This document shows positions 9,885-17,699 of a DNA stretch of 64,000 nt, one piece after another. How positions within the stretch are numbered: the stretch's first letter is position 1; every line of letters begins with the position of its first letter. The DNA is from Tolypothrix sp. FACHB-123. GTDB taxonomy: Bacteria; Cyanobacteriota; Cyanobacteriia; Cyanobacteriales; Nostocaceae. The position numbers were made by a program, and so were the translations under genes. The stretch lies in assembly GCF_014697075.1 (NCBI RefSeq), contig NZ_JACJRE010000011.1, positions 1 through 64,000 on the forward strand. The letters run 5' to 3'. The notes below the pieces were generated by a model. It made no database searches and was not told where the DNA came from. It saw nothing but the letters and a program-made list of their open reading frames with translations.

Positions 9885-10084
9885 AATAATTTTTGATTAA
9901 TTTTATTAATTTCTGTAACCCAGCGTTGACGGGTTTTATGTTCTAAATTAAAAATATCATCTTGTGACCAGTGGAAGTGATAAGCGATAAAAGCTACCTC
10001 CTCATATAAGGTATCAGAGGGGTAGCTGACTACTCCCCCGCGAGTTTTAGTTCGACGGAATATTGAGTATTGCAATGAGGACAT
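9881..10084 (-). CDS. small CIS-locus protein (DUF6760-like), overlapping the gene before it
   Basis: The 67-residue product has a conserved-looking core, YPSDTLYEEVAFIAYHFHW followed by EHKTRQRWVTEIN. I recall this type from small proteins in phage-tail-like injection loci (DUF6760); that is memory, not a search. The first 20 residues overlap the end of the upstream gene by 55 bases in another frame, and they look unlike the core. An ATG at 10084 has GGAG 11 bases upstream. Alternatively, the core may be reached by a -1 shift from the upstream gene at a run of five G just before its stop. Its own stop overlaps the FHA start by ATGA. Confidence 0.6.
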   Translation of the reverse strand: MSSLQYSIFRRTKTRGGVVSYPSDTLYEEVAFIAYHFHWSQDDIFNLEHKTRQRWVTEINKINQKLL

Positions 10085-10410
10085 TGTGTAGGTATCTCCA
10101 CATTTCCTTGTTGATTAATACGATTATAAAATTCTCTCAGATAAGCAATATCATGCAAGAGTAGACCTTCTAATAAATCGGGACTAACAGAGTTTAAGCT
10201 GCCTAAGCGGGTAATAACTCGTGCTAGCATGACCAAAGCACCATAGGCTGGATTTTCCTGAACTTTGCGTTCTTGTTGTACCAAAATTTCATCTTTGGCG
10301 GTAGCTAAACGCATCACTCCATGACGATGAACTCGATTTTGGCTATCAATCAATCCTCTAGGAAGAATGAAGCTAAATTCACTGATAAGATTATCTTGCT
10401 TACGACCCAT
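10030..10410 (-). CDS. phage-tail-like assembly protein of a CIS locus, long paralogue with CxxC tail
   Basis: This 126-residue product begins EFSFILPRGLIDSQ and contains HRHGVMRLATAKDEI and VMLARVITRLGSL, a pattern found in small proteins of extracellular contractile injection and T4-like tail loci; a role as tail or baseplate assembly chaperone is inferred. It is paralogous to the next gene upstream (10528-10857): both share LP.G..D, HR.G.MRL.TA.DEI and ARVITRLG.L or its equivalent. Only this copy carries a C-terminal CPHC segment, a possible half zinc site. The last 55 bases overlap the next ORF in the -1 frame, with a G5 run next to the stop. Confidence 0.7.
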   Translation of the reverse strand: MGRKQDNLISEFSFILPRGLIDSQNRVHRHGVMRLATAKDEILVQQERKVQENPAYGALVMLARVITRLGSLNSVSPDLLEGLLLHDIAYLREFYNRINQQGNVEIPTQCPHCNTQYSVELKLAGE

Positions 10411-10465
10411 ACCAATTTTAGTTTTAGATTATAGATTCTATAGATTCTAAGCAGTTAAGGCAAAG

Positions 10466-10502
10466 TCCCGGCTTCTTTTTTAGACCAAGGTAGAAGTCGG
10501 GA
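10466..10502. repeat. imperfect inverted repeat between two CIS genes
   Basis: TCCCGGCTTCT and AGAAGTCGGGA pair over about 11 positions with one mismatch, around a 15-base loop. It lies in the 117-base gap between the two chaperone-like paralogues and is followed by heptamer-type repeats (TTGACTATTGACTA). It could act as a processing or attenuation site inside the operon, or be a simple repeat. Confidence 0.4.
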
Positions 10503-10527
10503 ATTTAAGATGGTCATTTGTCATTGA

Positions 10528-10857
10528 CTATTGACTATTAACTAAATCTGCTGCTGGAGAATTTCCACTTTCTAAACCGTTGACTTGACGATAAAAATCT
10601 TGGAGGTAATTTAAATCTTGGGAAAAAAAGTTTTCCACAATTGCAGGAGTTACTTCCGAGAGAGCGCCCAAGCGAGTAATGACGCGCGACAAAATAATAA
10701 TTGTAGCGTAAGCTTCATTAGCTTTAACTCGTGGATCGCGCAATGGTGCGATTTCGTCTATCGCTGTTGATAAGCGCATGATACCTTTGCGGTGGAGGTT
10801 ACCTTCTGCGTCTAGATACCCCTTGGGTAATGTAAATTCAAACTCTGTCGGGAACAT
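10528..10857 (-). CDS. phage-tail-like assembly protein of a CIS locus, short paralogue
   Basis: A 109-residue protein starting with EFEFTLPKGYLDAEGNLHRK and containing GIMRLSTAIDEI and IILSRVITRLGALSEVTP. It is the paralogue of the protein encoded at 10030-10410, without the cysteine-bearing tail. Such proteins accompany tube genes in tail-like injection loci and are thought to assist assembly; the exact role is inferred. The gene starts 11 bases after the stop of the tube gene at 10869-11363 on the same strand, so the two are surely in one transcript. No membrane segment or signal is present. Confidence 0.72.
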   Translation of the reverse strand: MFPTEFEFTLPKGYLDAEGNLHRKGIMRLSTAIDEIAPLRDPRVKANEAYATIIILSRVITRLGALSEVTPAIVENFFSQDLNYLQDFYRQVNGLESGNSPAADLVNSQ

Positions 10858-10868
10858 AATTCTCCTGA

Positions 10869-11363
10869 TTACTTCACTCGTTTAAATTCCTCGAAAGCAA
10901 TCTCCAGTTCTTCAATATGTAAGTCGGTGCTGCGGGCGTTTAAATCGGCTATTTTATAACTAGCAGGCCAAGCACCTGCTAATTCAAATCTCGCTTCTTC
11001 TTGACTGGCTTGATTATAAATAGATAAAGCCATGAGTTTTCTTTGATTTGCCCATTTACCATTTTGTACTTCTTCAAACCATTTCCAGAAAACCATAGAG
11101 TTAGCAATTGTCCCTCTCTTGAGAGTGAGATTGCCACTTTTGACATTTCCCGGTATTTTAGTTCTGACTACTAAACCTTTAGCTGCTACTCCCCATTTAT
11201 TAGGGGTAACTTCAGAGACTTCAATTGCATCTTGGGTTCTTTTAAAACCTTGACATTCCAAAAAGTAGCAATCACTATTATCTTTTTGACCGTCTAATGC
11301 TAATCCTAAATAAAATCTATGGGCAGCAAGAATTTCTGGAAGTTTTTCAGTTGCTTGAGCCAC
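10869..11363 (-). CDS. contractile injection system inner-tube protein (T4 gp19-like), copy 2
   Basis: The 164-residue product has the layout of phage tail tube proteins of the gp19 family: HRFYLGLALDG near the start, VRTKIPGNVKSGNLTLKRG in the centre (strand-loop-strand before MVFWKWFEEV), and the C-terminal HIEELEIAFEEFKRVK that matches the end of tube subunits (compare ELVHEGVKRVK in the other copy at 11622). In such machines hexameric rings of this protein stack to make the inner tube pushed out by sheath contraction. The start codon is GTG. Copy 2 differs from copy 1 and may form the tube end or initiator, as in Afp/PVC systems that carry several tube paralogues. Confidence 0.82.
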   Translation of the reverse strand: MAQATEKLPEILAAHRFYLGLALDGQKDNSDCYFLECQGFKRTQDAIEVSEVTPNKWGVAAKGLVVRTKIPGNVKSGNLTLKRGTIANSMVFWKWFEEVQNGKWANQRKLMALSIYNQASQEEARFELAGAWPASYKIADLNARSTDLHIEELEIAFEEFKRVK

Positions 11364-11397
11364 TTTTTTTTACCAAATCAAGACAGAGGACAGGGAG

Positions 11398-11497
11398 TAA
11401 TACCAATTCAAAATTCAAAATTCAAAATTCAGAAATCCATATTTTGCTATGGTTCCTGGATTTGGATCTGTTTCATGATTTTAGTGAATTGGTGTAA
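11398..11497. repeat. miniature element, TAATACCAATT family, copy 1
   Basis: It begins TAATACCAATTC and ends GAATTGGTGTAA as an inverted repeat about 100 bases apart, and is filled with ATTCAAA repeats. It sits in the 258-base gap between the two tube genes. Related copies are at 24281, 62748 and 63595. Confidence 0.6.
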
Positions 11498-11621
11498 AAT
11501 ACAGTAGTTTATTTTCTCCCTGTCAAAACTGACTTTTCACGCTTCTTTAGAAAACCTCAATAGTCAGGTTTCACAAAGATTGTAAATAGCCCTGAATCAG
11601 AAACGATGAATTAGGGAAATT

Positions 11622-12083
11622 TTATTTAACACGTTTAACACCTTCATGAACTAATTCAACTGTTTCTGTAGCCATATCACCACTAGAAGCTGTTAGTGTT
11701 GGGCCTGTATATTTTACAGGATAGCAATTGACAATATTCCAGCGCGCCACTTCTGTGAGTTGTTGATTATAGGCAACTACAGAAGCTGATTTCCGATTTT
11801 GATTCCACTGCCGAGGTGTACCCATATCCTCGTTACACTTTTGGTACCATTGATAAAGGTCTACATCAGCGGTGGCAATTACTTTTAGGGTAATATTCGT
11901 AAATTTGGTAACGGTAGGAGTTGCTTGTCGCCAAATTTTACCGCCTTTTGTAGAGCCATGTACTTCTTGAGCAGGGGTATTTTCTACACCTAAACCGCTA
12001 ATTTCTTTAATAGATTTCTCTGTAACTCCATCTGCTTCAAAATAAAACAGACAAGCAGCTAATAACTCTTGTTGACCTGGCAT
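11622..12083 (-). CDS. contractile injection system inner-tube protein (T4 gp19-like), copy 1
   Basis: A 153-residue tube-family protein: CLFYFEADGVTEKSIKEISG near the N-terminus, a central KFTNITLKVIATADVDLYQWY that matches the strand-loop-helix of gp19 tubes, and a C-terminal VELVHEGVKRVK. It lies 128 bases after the sheath gene on the same strand, the usual order in extracellular contractile injection systems. It should form the inner tube inside the sheath. A miniature element separates it from the second tube gene. It has no signal peptide, which is normal, as these machines assemble in the cytoplasm. Confidence 0.84.
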   Translation of the reverse strand: MPGQQELLAACLFYFEADGVTEKSIKEISGLGVENTPAQEVHGSTKGGKIWRQATPTVTKFTNITLKVIATADVDLYQWYQKCNEDMGTPRQWNQNRKSASVVAYNQQLTEVARWNIVNCYPVKYTGPTLTASSGDMATETVELVHEGVKRVK

Positions 12084-12211
12084 AACTTAACTCCTGATTG
12101 TGATTGTAGTTTGTAGATTTAAGCGGGAATTGATACCGAATTTTAGATAGTAAATTTGAGATTGATAATTTCTTCCATCCAAGAATCTAAAATTCGGTGA
12201 AATTGGAAATA

Positions 12212-13873
12212 CTATTCTTCGTCTTCAATGCCGTTCCATTGGCTAATTCGGAAGATGACAAACTCTGCTGGTCTGACTGGACAAACACCGACTTCTACAT
12301 ACAAACGGCCTAAAATTCTGGTTTCGGGTGGGTTGAGTTCTTCGTCACATTTGACATAAAATGCTTGTTCTGGAGAAGCACCAAACAAAGCACCTTCACG
12401 CCAAATTCTTTCTAAGAAGTTACTGACTGTGCGTTTAACTCTAGCCCACAAATCTTCATCGTTGGGTTCAAAAACTACCCATTGAGTACCTAATTCGATG
12501 GATTTTTCAATATAACTAATTAAGCGGCGGACGCTGATGTAACGCCACTCGGTTTTATCTGGTTCTACTAGTGTTCTTGCGCCCCAGATGCGGATACCAC
12601 GGTTGGGGAAGGTGCGTATACAGTTAATTCCTAAGGGGTTTAACAGTTCCTGTTCGCGGAAGTTGGTTTCATAGCCTAGACCAATGACGCCTCTAGGGAC
12701 TTCGTTGGCTGGTGCTTTGTAAACGCCTCTGGTTTCATCGGTACGCGCCCACACACCCATGACATGTCCGCAAGGAGGGATGAGGATGGGATTACCGCGA
12801 TCGCGTGGGTTGGGTACTTTAATCCAAGGATAGTACAGCGCCGCAAACATGGAACGGCGGTTAAATCTGTTCAACCACTCCACTACCTGTTGGGGTTTGG
12901 TTTGTTCTGGAGGTGGATCGAGTAAAACCATGCGGTTGGGTGGGTTAGGAACGTCGCCACTAGCAGAACCCTCACACATACTAATCATCAGTTCCATGAT
13001 CCCGTGGACTTGATCTAGATTCATCACTTCTGCTTGAAGCGCCCGCATTAAGTCGGGACAGGCTAGCATGGTGATTTCATCGATTTCAAAAATCCCTCTT
13101 ACCCCTGTGCGATCGTCGCGTACCCCTTCAAAATCTCGCGAAAATCTATCGACTGTTTGGGCGACAATAGGGGGCGCTAGTTCATACTGGCCATTAGTCG
13201 GACGCCGAGATAAAGGCTGTCCAGCTTGAGAAATATCTTCGACGTTGATATACATCGAGTTTCTCAAGGCCGCGATCGCATAAGTTGCTACTTGGGCGGG
13301 AACTTCGCGATTCATGGTTAAGTTCTCATATTGTTCGAGAACTTCATCACCTCGACGGATTTGGACTGTAAAGTATTCCCCTGTATTTGGTGGTGGTTCG
13401 CCTTCTGTACCTTCAGGTAATGCACGAGGGCCGCTATCACTAATGAAGATATTAATCGCACCACCGGCTGCTTGTTCGGGGCGTAAAGTCAATCGGAGGG
13501 TGGGACGGTTACCGCGACCGCTAATCCGAATGTTGGCTGGTTCTGGATTTGGTGGTTTGGGCGCGCCTGGTAATTGTGTACCGATACTAGTTACCCAACA
13601 GCGACCGCCACCATTCATAAAGTAGCCATAAACGGCGAAGGGTAAATAAGCGTTGAAATCGGTGAAGCCATCAGAGTTAGGACGGGCAAAGTAGTTGAGA
13701 TATTGCGTCCAATTGGTGATCAACATGGGCTTAAATAGTTCAGCCCCATCACGAATATCTTCGGTAAAACCAACAAACCCACCTACTGCGGTGCTGACAC
13801 CCTCTATTGGTCTACTACCTCGGTCTATTTCTTCAACATAGACACCAGGCGCAAAGTAATCTAGTCTAGCCAT
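12212..13873 (-). CDS. contractile injection system sheath protein
   Basis: The 553-residue product is a phage tail sheath family protein. It starts DYFAPGVYVEEIDRGSRPIEGV, the usual N-terminal linker strand, followed by STAVGGFVGFTEDI. The C-terminal domain carries YISVRRLISYIEKSIELGTQWVVFEPND and ends with VCPVRPAEFVIFRISQWNG, both typical. Sheath subunits polymerise around the tube and contract to drive it. A strong ribosome site (GGAGAG, 7 bases) precedes the ATG. It follows the DUF4255 gene by 29 bases. In multicellular cyanobacteria related machines have been found anchored to thylakoids; whether this one is so placed cannot be read from the sequence. Confidence 0.92.
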   Translation of the reverse strand: MARLDYFAPGVYVEEIDRGSRPIEGVSTAVGGFVGFTEDIRDGAELFKPMLITNWTQYLNYFARPNSDGFTDFNAYLPFAVYGYFMNGGGRCWVTSIGTQLPGAPKPPNPEPANIRISGRGNRPTLRLTLRPEQAAGGAINIFISDSGPRALPEGTEGEPPPNTGEYFTVQIRRGDEVLEQYENLTMNREVPAQVATYAIAALRNSMYINVEDISQAGQPLSRRPTNGQYELAPPIVAQTVDRFSRDFEGVRDDRTGVRGIFEIDEITMLACPDLMRALQAEVMNLDQVHGIMELMISMCEGSASGDVPNPPNRMVLLDPPPEQTKPQQVVEWLNRFNRRSMFAALYYPWIKVPNPRDRGNPILIPPCGHVMGVWARTDETRGVYKAPANEVPRGVIGLGYETNFREQELLNPLGINCIRTFPNRGIRIWGARTLVEPDKTEWRYISVRRLISYIEKSIELGTQWVVFEPNDEDLWARVKRTVSNFLERIWREGALFGASPEQAFYVKCDEELNPPETRILGRLYVEVGVCPVRPAEFVIFRISQWNGIEDEE

Positions 13874-13902
13874 GAAATTCTCTCCAAGTCAGTTAAATGT
13901 AT

Positions 13903-14742
13903 TTATTCAGGAGTTAGTAAGATTTCTTTGAAGCTATAACTTTGGCTATCCACCAAGACATTGACATTTTGGGGTAAATAGCCGGGACAGTTGACTGTCA
14001 AGACATAATTACCCAGACGAATGTCTTCAAAAAAGAACAGCCCTTCTTGATTGCTTATCGCTGATTTTTTAGTTCTTTGTATAGTTACTTCTGCTGTAGT
14101 TAAGGGTAAATTAGTAACTGCACTTTTCACCATACCTGCGATCGCTACTCGCCTGGTAACTACTGTGCCGTTACCATTCTCACTCAATTGGTTTTGCAAA
14201 TTGAAAATCCGTTCGTAAACTAGCGGTACGAGGGTGGTTTGTGGTTCAACTGGAATCATGGCTGTGATATACAAGGCGGAACGCAATGGTACATTCAGCG
14301 CACTCCACAATGAACCAATCTCGATTGGTGGATCTAAAGCCACTGTCAGAGATAAATTCCCATAACCCCGCAGTTCTGGAACTAAATAGTCTTCTTGCAA
14401 AGACCGATGACGCAGCAGTACTGTTAAGGCTTCGCTGAGTAAATGATGTTCGCCTAAGGCGGTTCTATCCCAAGCTGTTAATAGCATAGAGACATCAAAC
14501 CAATTAGGTGACCAACCTACAGATGTGGGTTGTAAACTCCGTGAAGCTTTACGTTCCACTTGTCTACCAGATTGTTGAAACTGCTTACTCTCACGAATGT
14601 CATAAACGTACAAATTGAGAGTTGGCCCTGCACCCTCTTCCCGTCGATTACTGGGATGACTAAAGTCAATTTGCTCTGTACTGGTGAGTGAGGTTCCTCC
14701 AGCTAGAATTTCTGCTAAAGTTTGAAGAACGAAGATAAGCAT
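13903..14742 (-). CDS. DUF4255 (Pvc16-like) protein, tube/sheath cap, with a carboxypeptidase-regulatory-like domain
   Basis: The 279-residue protein has an N-terminal DUF4255/Pvc16 domain (residues 1-185), seen in TLNLYVYDIRES, LQPTSVGWSPNWFDVSMLLTAW and HLLSEALTVLLRHRSL. In Afp/PVC-type particles this family caps or terminates the tube and sheath. Residues about 200-279 form a beta-sandwich of the carboxypeptidase-regulatory type (AIAGMVKSAVTNLPLTTAEV, EGLFFFEDIRLGNYVLTVNCPGY). It is the first gene of the minus-strand CIS segment; modA is divergent on the other side, so the promoter should lie in 14743-15000. Confidence 0.83.
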   Translation of the reverse strand: MLIFVLQTLAEILAGGTSLTSTEQIDFSHPSNRREEGAGPTLNLYVYDIRESKQFQQSGRQVERKASRSLQPTSVGWSPNWFDVSMLLTAWDRTALGEHHLLSEALTVLLRHRSLQEDYLVPELRGYGNLSLTVALDPPIEIGSLWSALNVPLRSALYITAMIPVEPQTTLVPLVYERIFNLQNQLSENGNGTVVTRRVAIAGMVKSAVTNLPLTTAEVTIQRTKKSAISNQEGLFFFEDIRLGNYVLTVNCPGYLPQNVNVLVDSQSYSFKEILLTPE

Positions 14743-14916
14743 GAAGGTAGTTGGCTGGTAGCGAATCCAGATGTATCTAGACTATCTGTACCTACCAGAG
14801 GAAGTTAATTAGACTTTTGTCGAGATTTTTATCAGCCACATAGTTTCAACAAGCTGGATTTTTCCCACGCCATTGCTTGATAAAAAAAGTGGCAATTGTG
14901 TTTTGTTAGCGAACTA

Positions 14917-14965
14917 TTACCAATTTACTTGGTAAATTTGCGGTGTATTGGTAGTATTTTACCAA
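14917..14965. promoter_or_regulatory. two inverted repeats of TTACCAA upstream of modA
   Basis: TTACCAA-TTTAC-TTGGTAA (14917-14935) is a perfect 7-bp dyad; TTGGTA-GTATTT-TACCAA (14948-14965) is a second dyad with the same half-site in the reverse order. They lie 40-88 bases before the modA ATG and in the divergent region with the CIS operon. Repeated half-sites in a divergent promoter look like operators. The regulator is unknown; the ArsR protein encoded downstream of modA is one candidate. Confidence 0.5.
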
Positions 14966-15004
14966 CCATAAACTATGTAACAAAACCGCGATCGCAGTTT
15001 GACT

Positions 15005-15799
15005 ATGAACAGAAGATCCATTCTCGCCTTGATTGGTACGGCATTAGCTAGCTGCTTGTTAGCAATTAGTTTACCAATGTTTGCACCCTCGCCTGTAGTT
15101 GCCCAATCTAATACCAACCTGCTCGTATCGGCGGCTGCTAGTTTGAAAGATGCCTTAGAGGAAATTAAACTTCAATACCAACAAAGTCAACCAAATGTCA
15201 ATATTAGTTATAATTTTGGGGCTTCTGGCGCTTTACAGCAACAAATTGAGCAAGGCGCACCCGCAGACATATTTATCTCCGCTGCTAATAGACAAGTTGA
15301 TGCTTTAGAACAAAAAGGATTGCTACTTCCAGGTACCCGCAGTATTTTGGCGAAAAACCGCTTAGTCTTGATTGTGCCTAAAAATACTGTAGGCATCACT
15401 AGTTTCTACAATCTCAAAGACGCCAAAATTAAAAAAATTGCCATTGGTGAACCCAGGAGTGTACCCGCCGGACAATATGGCGAACAAGTGCTGCAAAAGT
15501 TAAAAATTTTGTCTCATGTAAAGTCGAAATTTGTCTACGCTAACAATGTCCGCCAAGTTTTGGCGGCAGTAGAAAGTGGTAACGCCGATGCGGGTTTAGT
15601 TTATATCACTGATGCCAAAATTTCTGACAAAGTAAAAATCGTTGTGGCGGCTGATGAAAAATATCATTCGGCGATAGTGTATCCAATAGCAGTGCTTAAA
15701 GCTAGTAAAAACACTGGAGCAGCGAAAGCTTTTGCCCAGTATTTAACTGGTAATCAAGCTAAGGCTGTACTGAAGAGATTTGGTTTTATTTTGCCTTAA
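15005..15799 (+). CDS. modA: molybdate-binding protein ModA
   Basis: The protein has about 264 residues and a signal sequence (ILALIGTALASCLLAISL). LASC is a possible lipobox, but an AxA site (VVAQS) further on would suit signal peptidase I. The mature part shows the ModA pattern: LLVSAAASLKDALEEI, YNFGASGALQQQIEQGAPADIFISA, and GNADAGLVYITDAK. It captures molybdate (or tungstate) in the periplasm for an ABC importer. No modB/modC is next to it, so the permease must be elsewhere. The ATG at 15005 is used rather than TTG two codons earlier. It is divergent from the CIS genes. Confidence 0.9.
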   Translation: MNRRSILALIGTALASCLLAISLPMFAPSPVVAQSNTNLLVSAAASLKDALEEIKLQYQQSQPNVNISYNFGASGALQQQIEQGAPADIFISAANRQVDALEQKGLLLPGTRSILAKNRLVLIVPKNTVGITSFYNLKDAKIKKIAIGEPRSVPAGQYGEQVLQKLKILSHVKSKFVYANNVRQVLAAVESGNADAGLVYITDAKISDKVKIVVAADEKYHSAIVYPIAVLKASKNTGAAKAFAQYLTGNQAKAVLKRFGFILP

Positions 15800-15819
15800 T
15801 TAATTATTATTGACTCCGG

Positions 15820-15852
15820 GTCATGCGATCGCTCCCACAACGATCGCATGAC
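15820..15852 (+). terminator. perfect 12-bp hairpin after modA
   Basis: GTCATGCGATCG and CGATCGCATGAC form a perfect 12-bp stem around a 9-base loop, 20 bases after the modA stop. It incorporates HIP1-like sequence. No U-tract follows, so it may act as an RNA-stability hairpin rather than as an intrinsic terminator. Confidence 0.5.
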
Positions 15853-15946
15853 AATTTCACCCCTTCTGCTGTCTTCTGCCTTATTTTCAATAAAAGATTA
15901 TTTGGTTATTATACTAATTAGTTATTAAATATTTGATGCGCTGAAG

Positions 15947-16339
15947 ATGCAACCTCCTATGCCAAAACCGAAGCCATCTCAGACCGATCCAGCAGTAATC
16001 ATGGCAATTGCTGACTATTTTAAGGTTTTATCAGAAATCAGCCGACTACAAATATTAATGTGTTTAAAGTCAGGGCCGATGAATGTGATGGATATTGCAG
16101 AGGCTACTGGTTTAGGACAGGCAAATCTCTCCAAGCATCTGAAAGTATTAACTCAAGCAGGGTTGGTATCTCGTCAAACTAAAGGTACTAGTGCCTTTTA
16201 CACAATTACTGACCCAATGATTTTTGAACTTTGCGATTTAGCGTGCGATCGCATTAGCCAACACATGTTACAGCAAACCGAGAGCCTGAAAGCACTGCGA
16301 GATAATACAGCAGTATTTTCCAACACATCCCCGCACTAA
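15947..16339 (+). CDS. ArsR/SmtB-family transcriptional regulator
   Basis: The 130-residue product has a winged helix: FKVLSEISRLQILMCLKSGP, then MDIAEATGLGQANLSKHLKVLTQAGLVSRQ (recognition helix ANLSKHLKVL), and a wing (KGTSAFYTITD). ArsR-type proteins repress by binding dyads as dimers and release on metal or other ligands. The CxC motif of ArsR metal site alpha3 is missing (the helix-turn has no paired Cys); lone Cys residues occur at CLKSG and ELCDLACD, so the inducer is unclear. It lies 147 bases after modA on the same strand and may regulate it. An alternative start is four codons in. Confidence 0.82.
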   Translation: MQPPMPKPKPSQTDPAVIMAIADYFKVLSEISRLQILMCLKSGPMNVMDIAEATGLGQANLSKHLKVLTQAGLVSRQTKGTSAFYTITDPMIFELCDLACDRISQHMLQQTESLKALRDNTAVFSNTSPH

Positions 16340-16522
16340 GTTGAAAATGGGCATTGGGCATTGGGCAGTATCCTCGTAGGAGCAGGTTAGTTCGCCCCTA
16401 AAATTTGGCATAATTTATCTTTTGGAGTTCCTTTACCAATGACTAATTAAGTTATACAAACTCATCCGCGATTTGAGTTACATTGGGGTGATAAAATTAC
16501 TCCTCAGTTATTTAGTTAATTA

Positions 16523-17632
16523 ATGCGTAAGTCTGTTATGACCGATGTCCTCTTGCCGCTGCGGATTGGCAAACATCTTGCCCGCTATCCCATAGTTCAA
16601 GGTGCAATGGCTGTGCGGGTTGCTGGTGCCAACCTAGCTGGAGCTGTTGCCAATGCTGGAGGAATCGGTACGATCGCCTCAATGGGATTGGGGTTATCTT
16701 CTCCTTATTTTGACCAACGCAAACGCAGTAGTTTTTTTAAGGCTAATCGCTTGGCTTTGATTGATGAATTAACTAAAGCACGCCAAATAAGCCCAGATGG
16801 CATTATTGGTGTAAATGTATTAGTTGCTACTAGAGATTATGCGATATTGGCACAAACGGCTGCGGCTAATGGTGCCAATCTGATTGTTACTGGAGCAGGA
16901 TTACCTTTATCTTTACCAGAATACATTGCAGACTATCCAGATGTAGCACTTATACCAAGTGTAGCCAACCTGTACTCAGCACAGTTAATCTGCCAAACTT
17001 GGCAACAGAAATACAACCGCCTACCTGATGCTTTAATTGTGGAAAATTGCCAGTTTGTCGGCGGACATTTTACCGAATGCGATCGCGTGAATTTACCAGG
17101 ATTTTCCGTTGCTACGGTGCTTTACGAATTGCGGCATTATTGCCAAGAGAAGTTAGGGGTGAAGATTCCGTTAATTGTTACAGGAGGAATTAGCGATCGC
17201 AGTGATATCGATTTGATGATGGCTCTGGGAGCAGATGGGGTACAAATCGGTACTCGCTTCATTACCACAGAAGAATGCGATGCTGACAGCCATTATAAAG
17301 AATATCATCTCAATTCCTTTCGAGAAGATGTTGTCACTGTACCTAGTCCAGTAGGCAAAATGACTCGCGCTTTATGTAATACCTTTGCCCAAGAAGTCAT
17401 TGACGGCTCCTTGAGCAAAGAACAGCGCTGCATTGCTAACTGTTTAGAGACATGTTTATTTAGAGATACAGGCAAAACCTATTGCATTCTCCAAGCACTA
17501 GCTAACGCTGCAAATGGAGATGTTGAGAATGGTTTAATTTTTTCTGGGGCGAATGTTAGGTACACTGAGCGAATCATGTCAATTGCAGAACTGATGGCAG
17601 AATTAACCCAGCCTTGTACTATTCCGGTTTAA
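16523..17632 (+). CDS. NAD(P)H-dependent flavin oxidoreductase of the nitronate monooxygenase family
   Basis: The 369-residue protein is a TIM-barrel FMN enzyme of the 2-nitropropane dioxygenase/FabK-like family. It shows YPIVQGAMAVRVAGANLAGAV at the first strand, GGIGTIASMG, GVNVLVATRDYA, LIVTGAG, FVGGHF and the FMN phosphate-binding segment PLIVTGGISDRSDIDLMMALGADGVQIGTRF near residues 225-255. Members oxidise nitronates or reduce enoyl compounds; the substrate cannot be read here. The C-terminal 110 residues carry several Cys (CIANCLETCLF), also seen in one subgroup. It stands alone, 67 bases before the pentapeptide gene, on the same strand. Confidence 0.8.
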   Translation: MRKSVMTDVLLPLRIGKHLARYPIVQGAMAVRVAGANLAGAVANAGGIGTIASMGLGLSSPYFDQRKRSSFFKANRLALIDELTKARQISPDGIIGVNVLVATRDYAILAQTAAANGANLIVTGAGLPLSLPEYIADYPDVALIPSVANLYSAQLICQTWQQKYNRLPDALIVENCQFVGGHFTECDRVNLPGFSVATVLYELRHYCQEKLGVKIPLIVTGGISDRSDIDLMMALGADGVQIGTRFITTEECDADSHYKEYHLNSFREDVVTVPSPVGKMTRALCNTFAQEVIDGSLSKEQRCIANCLETCLFRDTGKTYCILQALANAANGDVENGLIFSGANVRYTERIMSIAELMAELTQPCTIPV

Positions 17633-17699
17633 GGTTGCTACAGATGGCTAACAGGGGATGCGATCGCGCTCCAGTTGTCAATCAAAAGTCGAGTAATTT

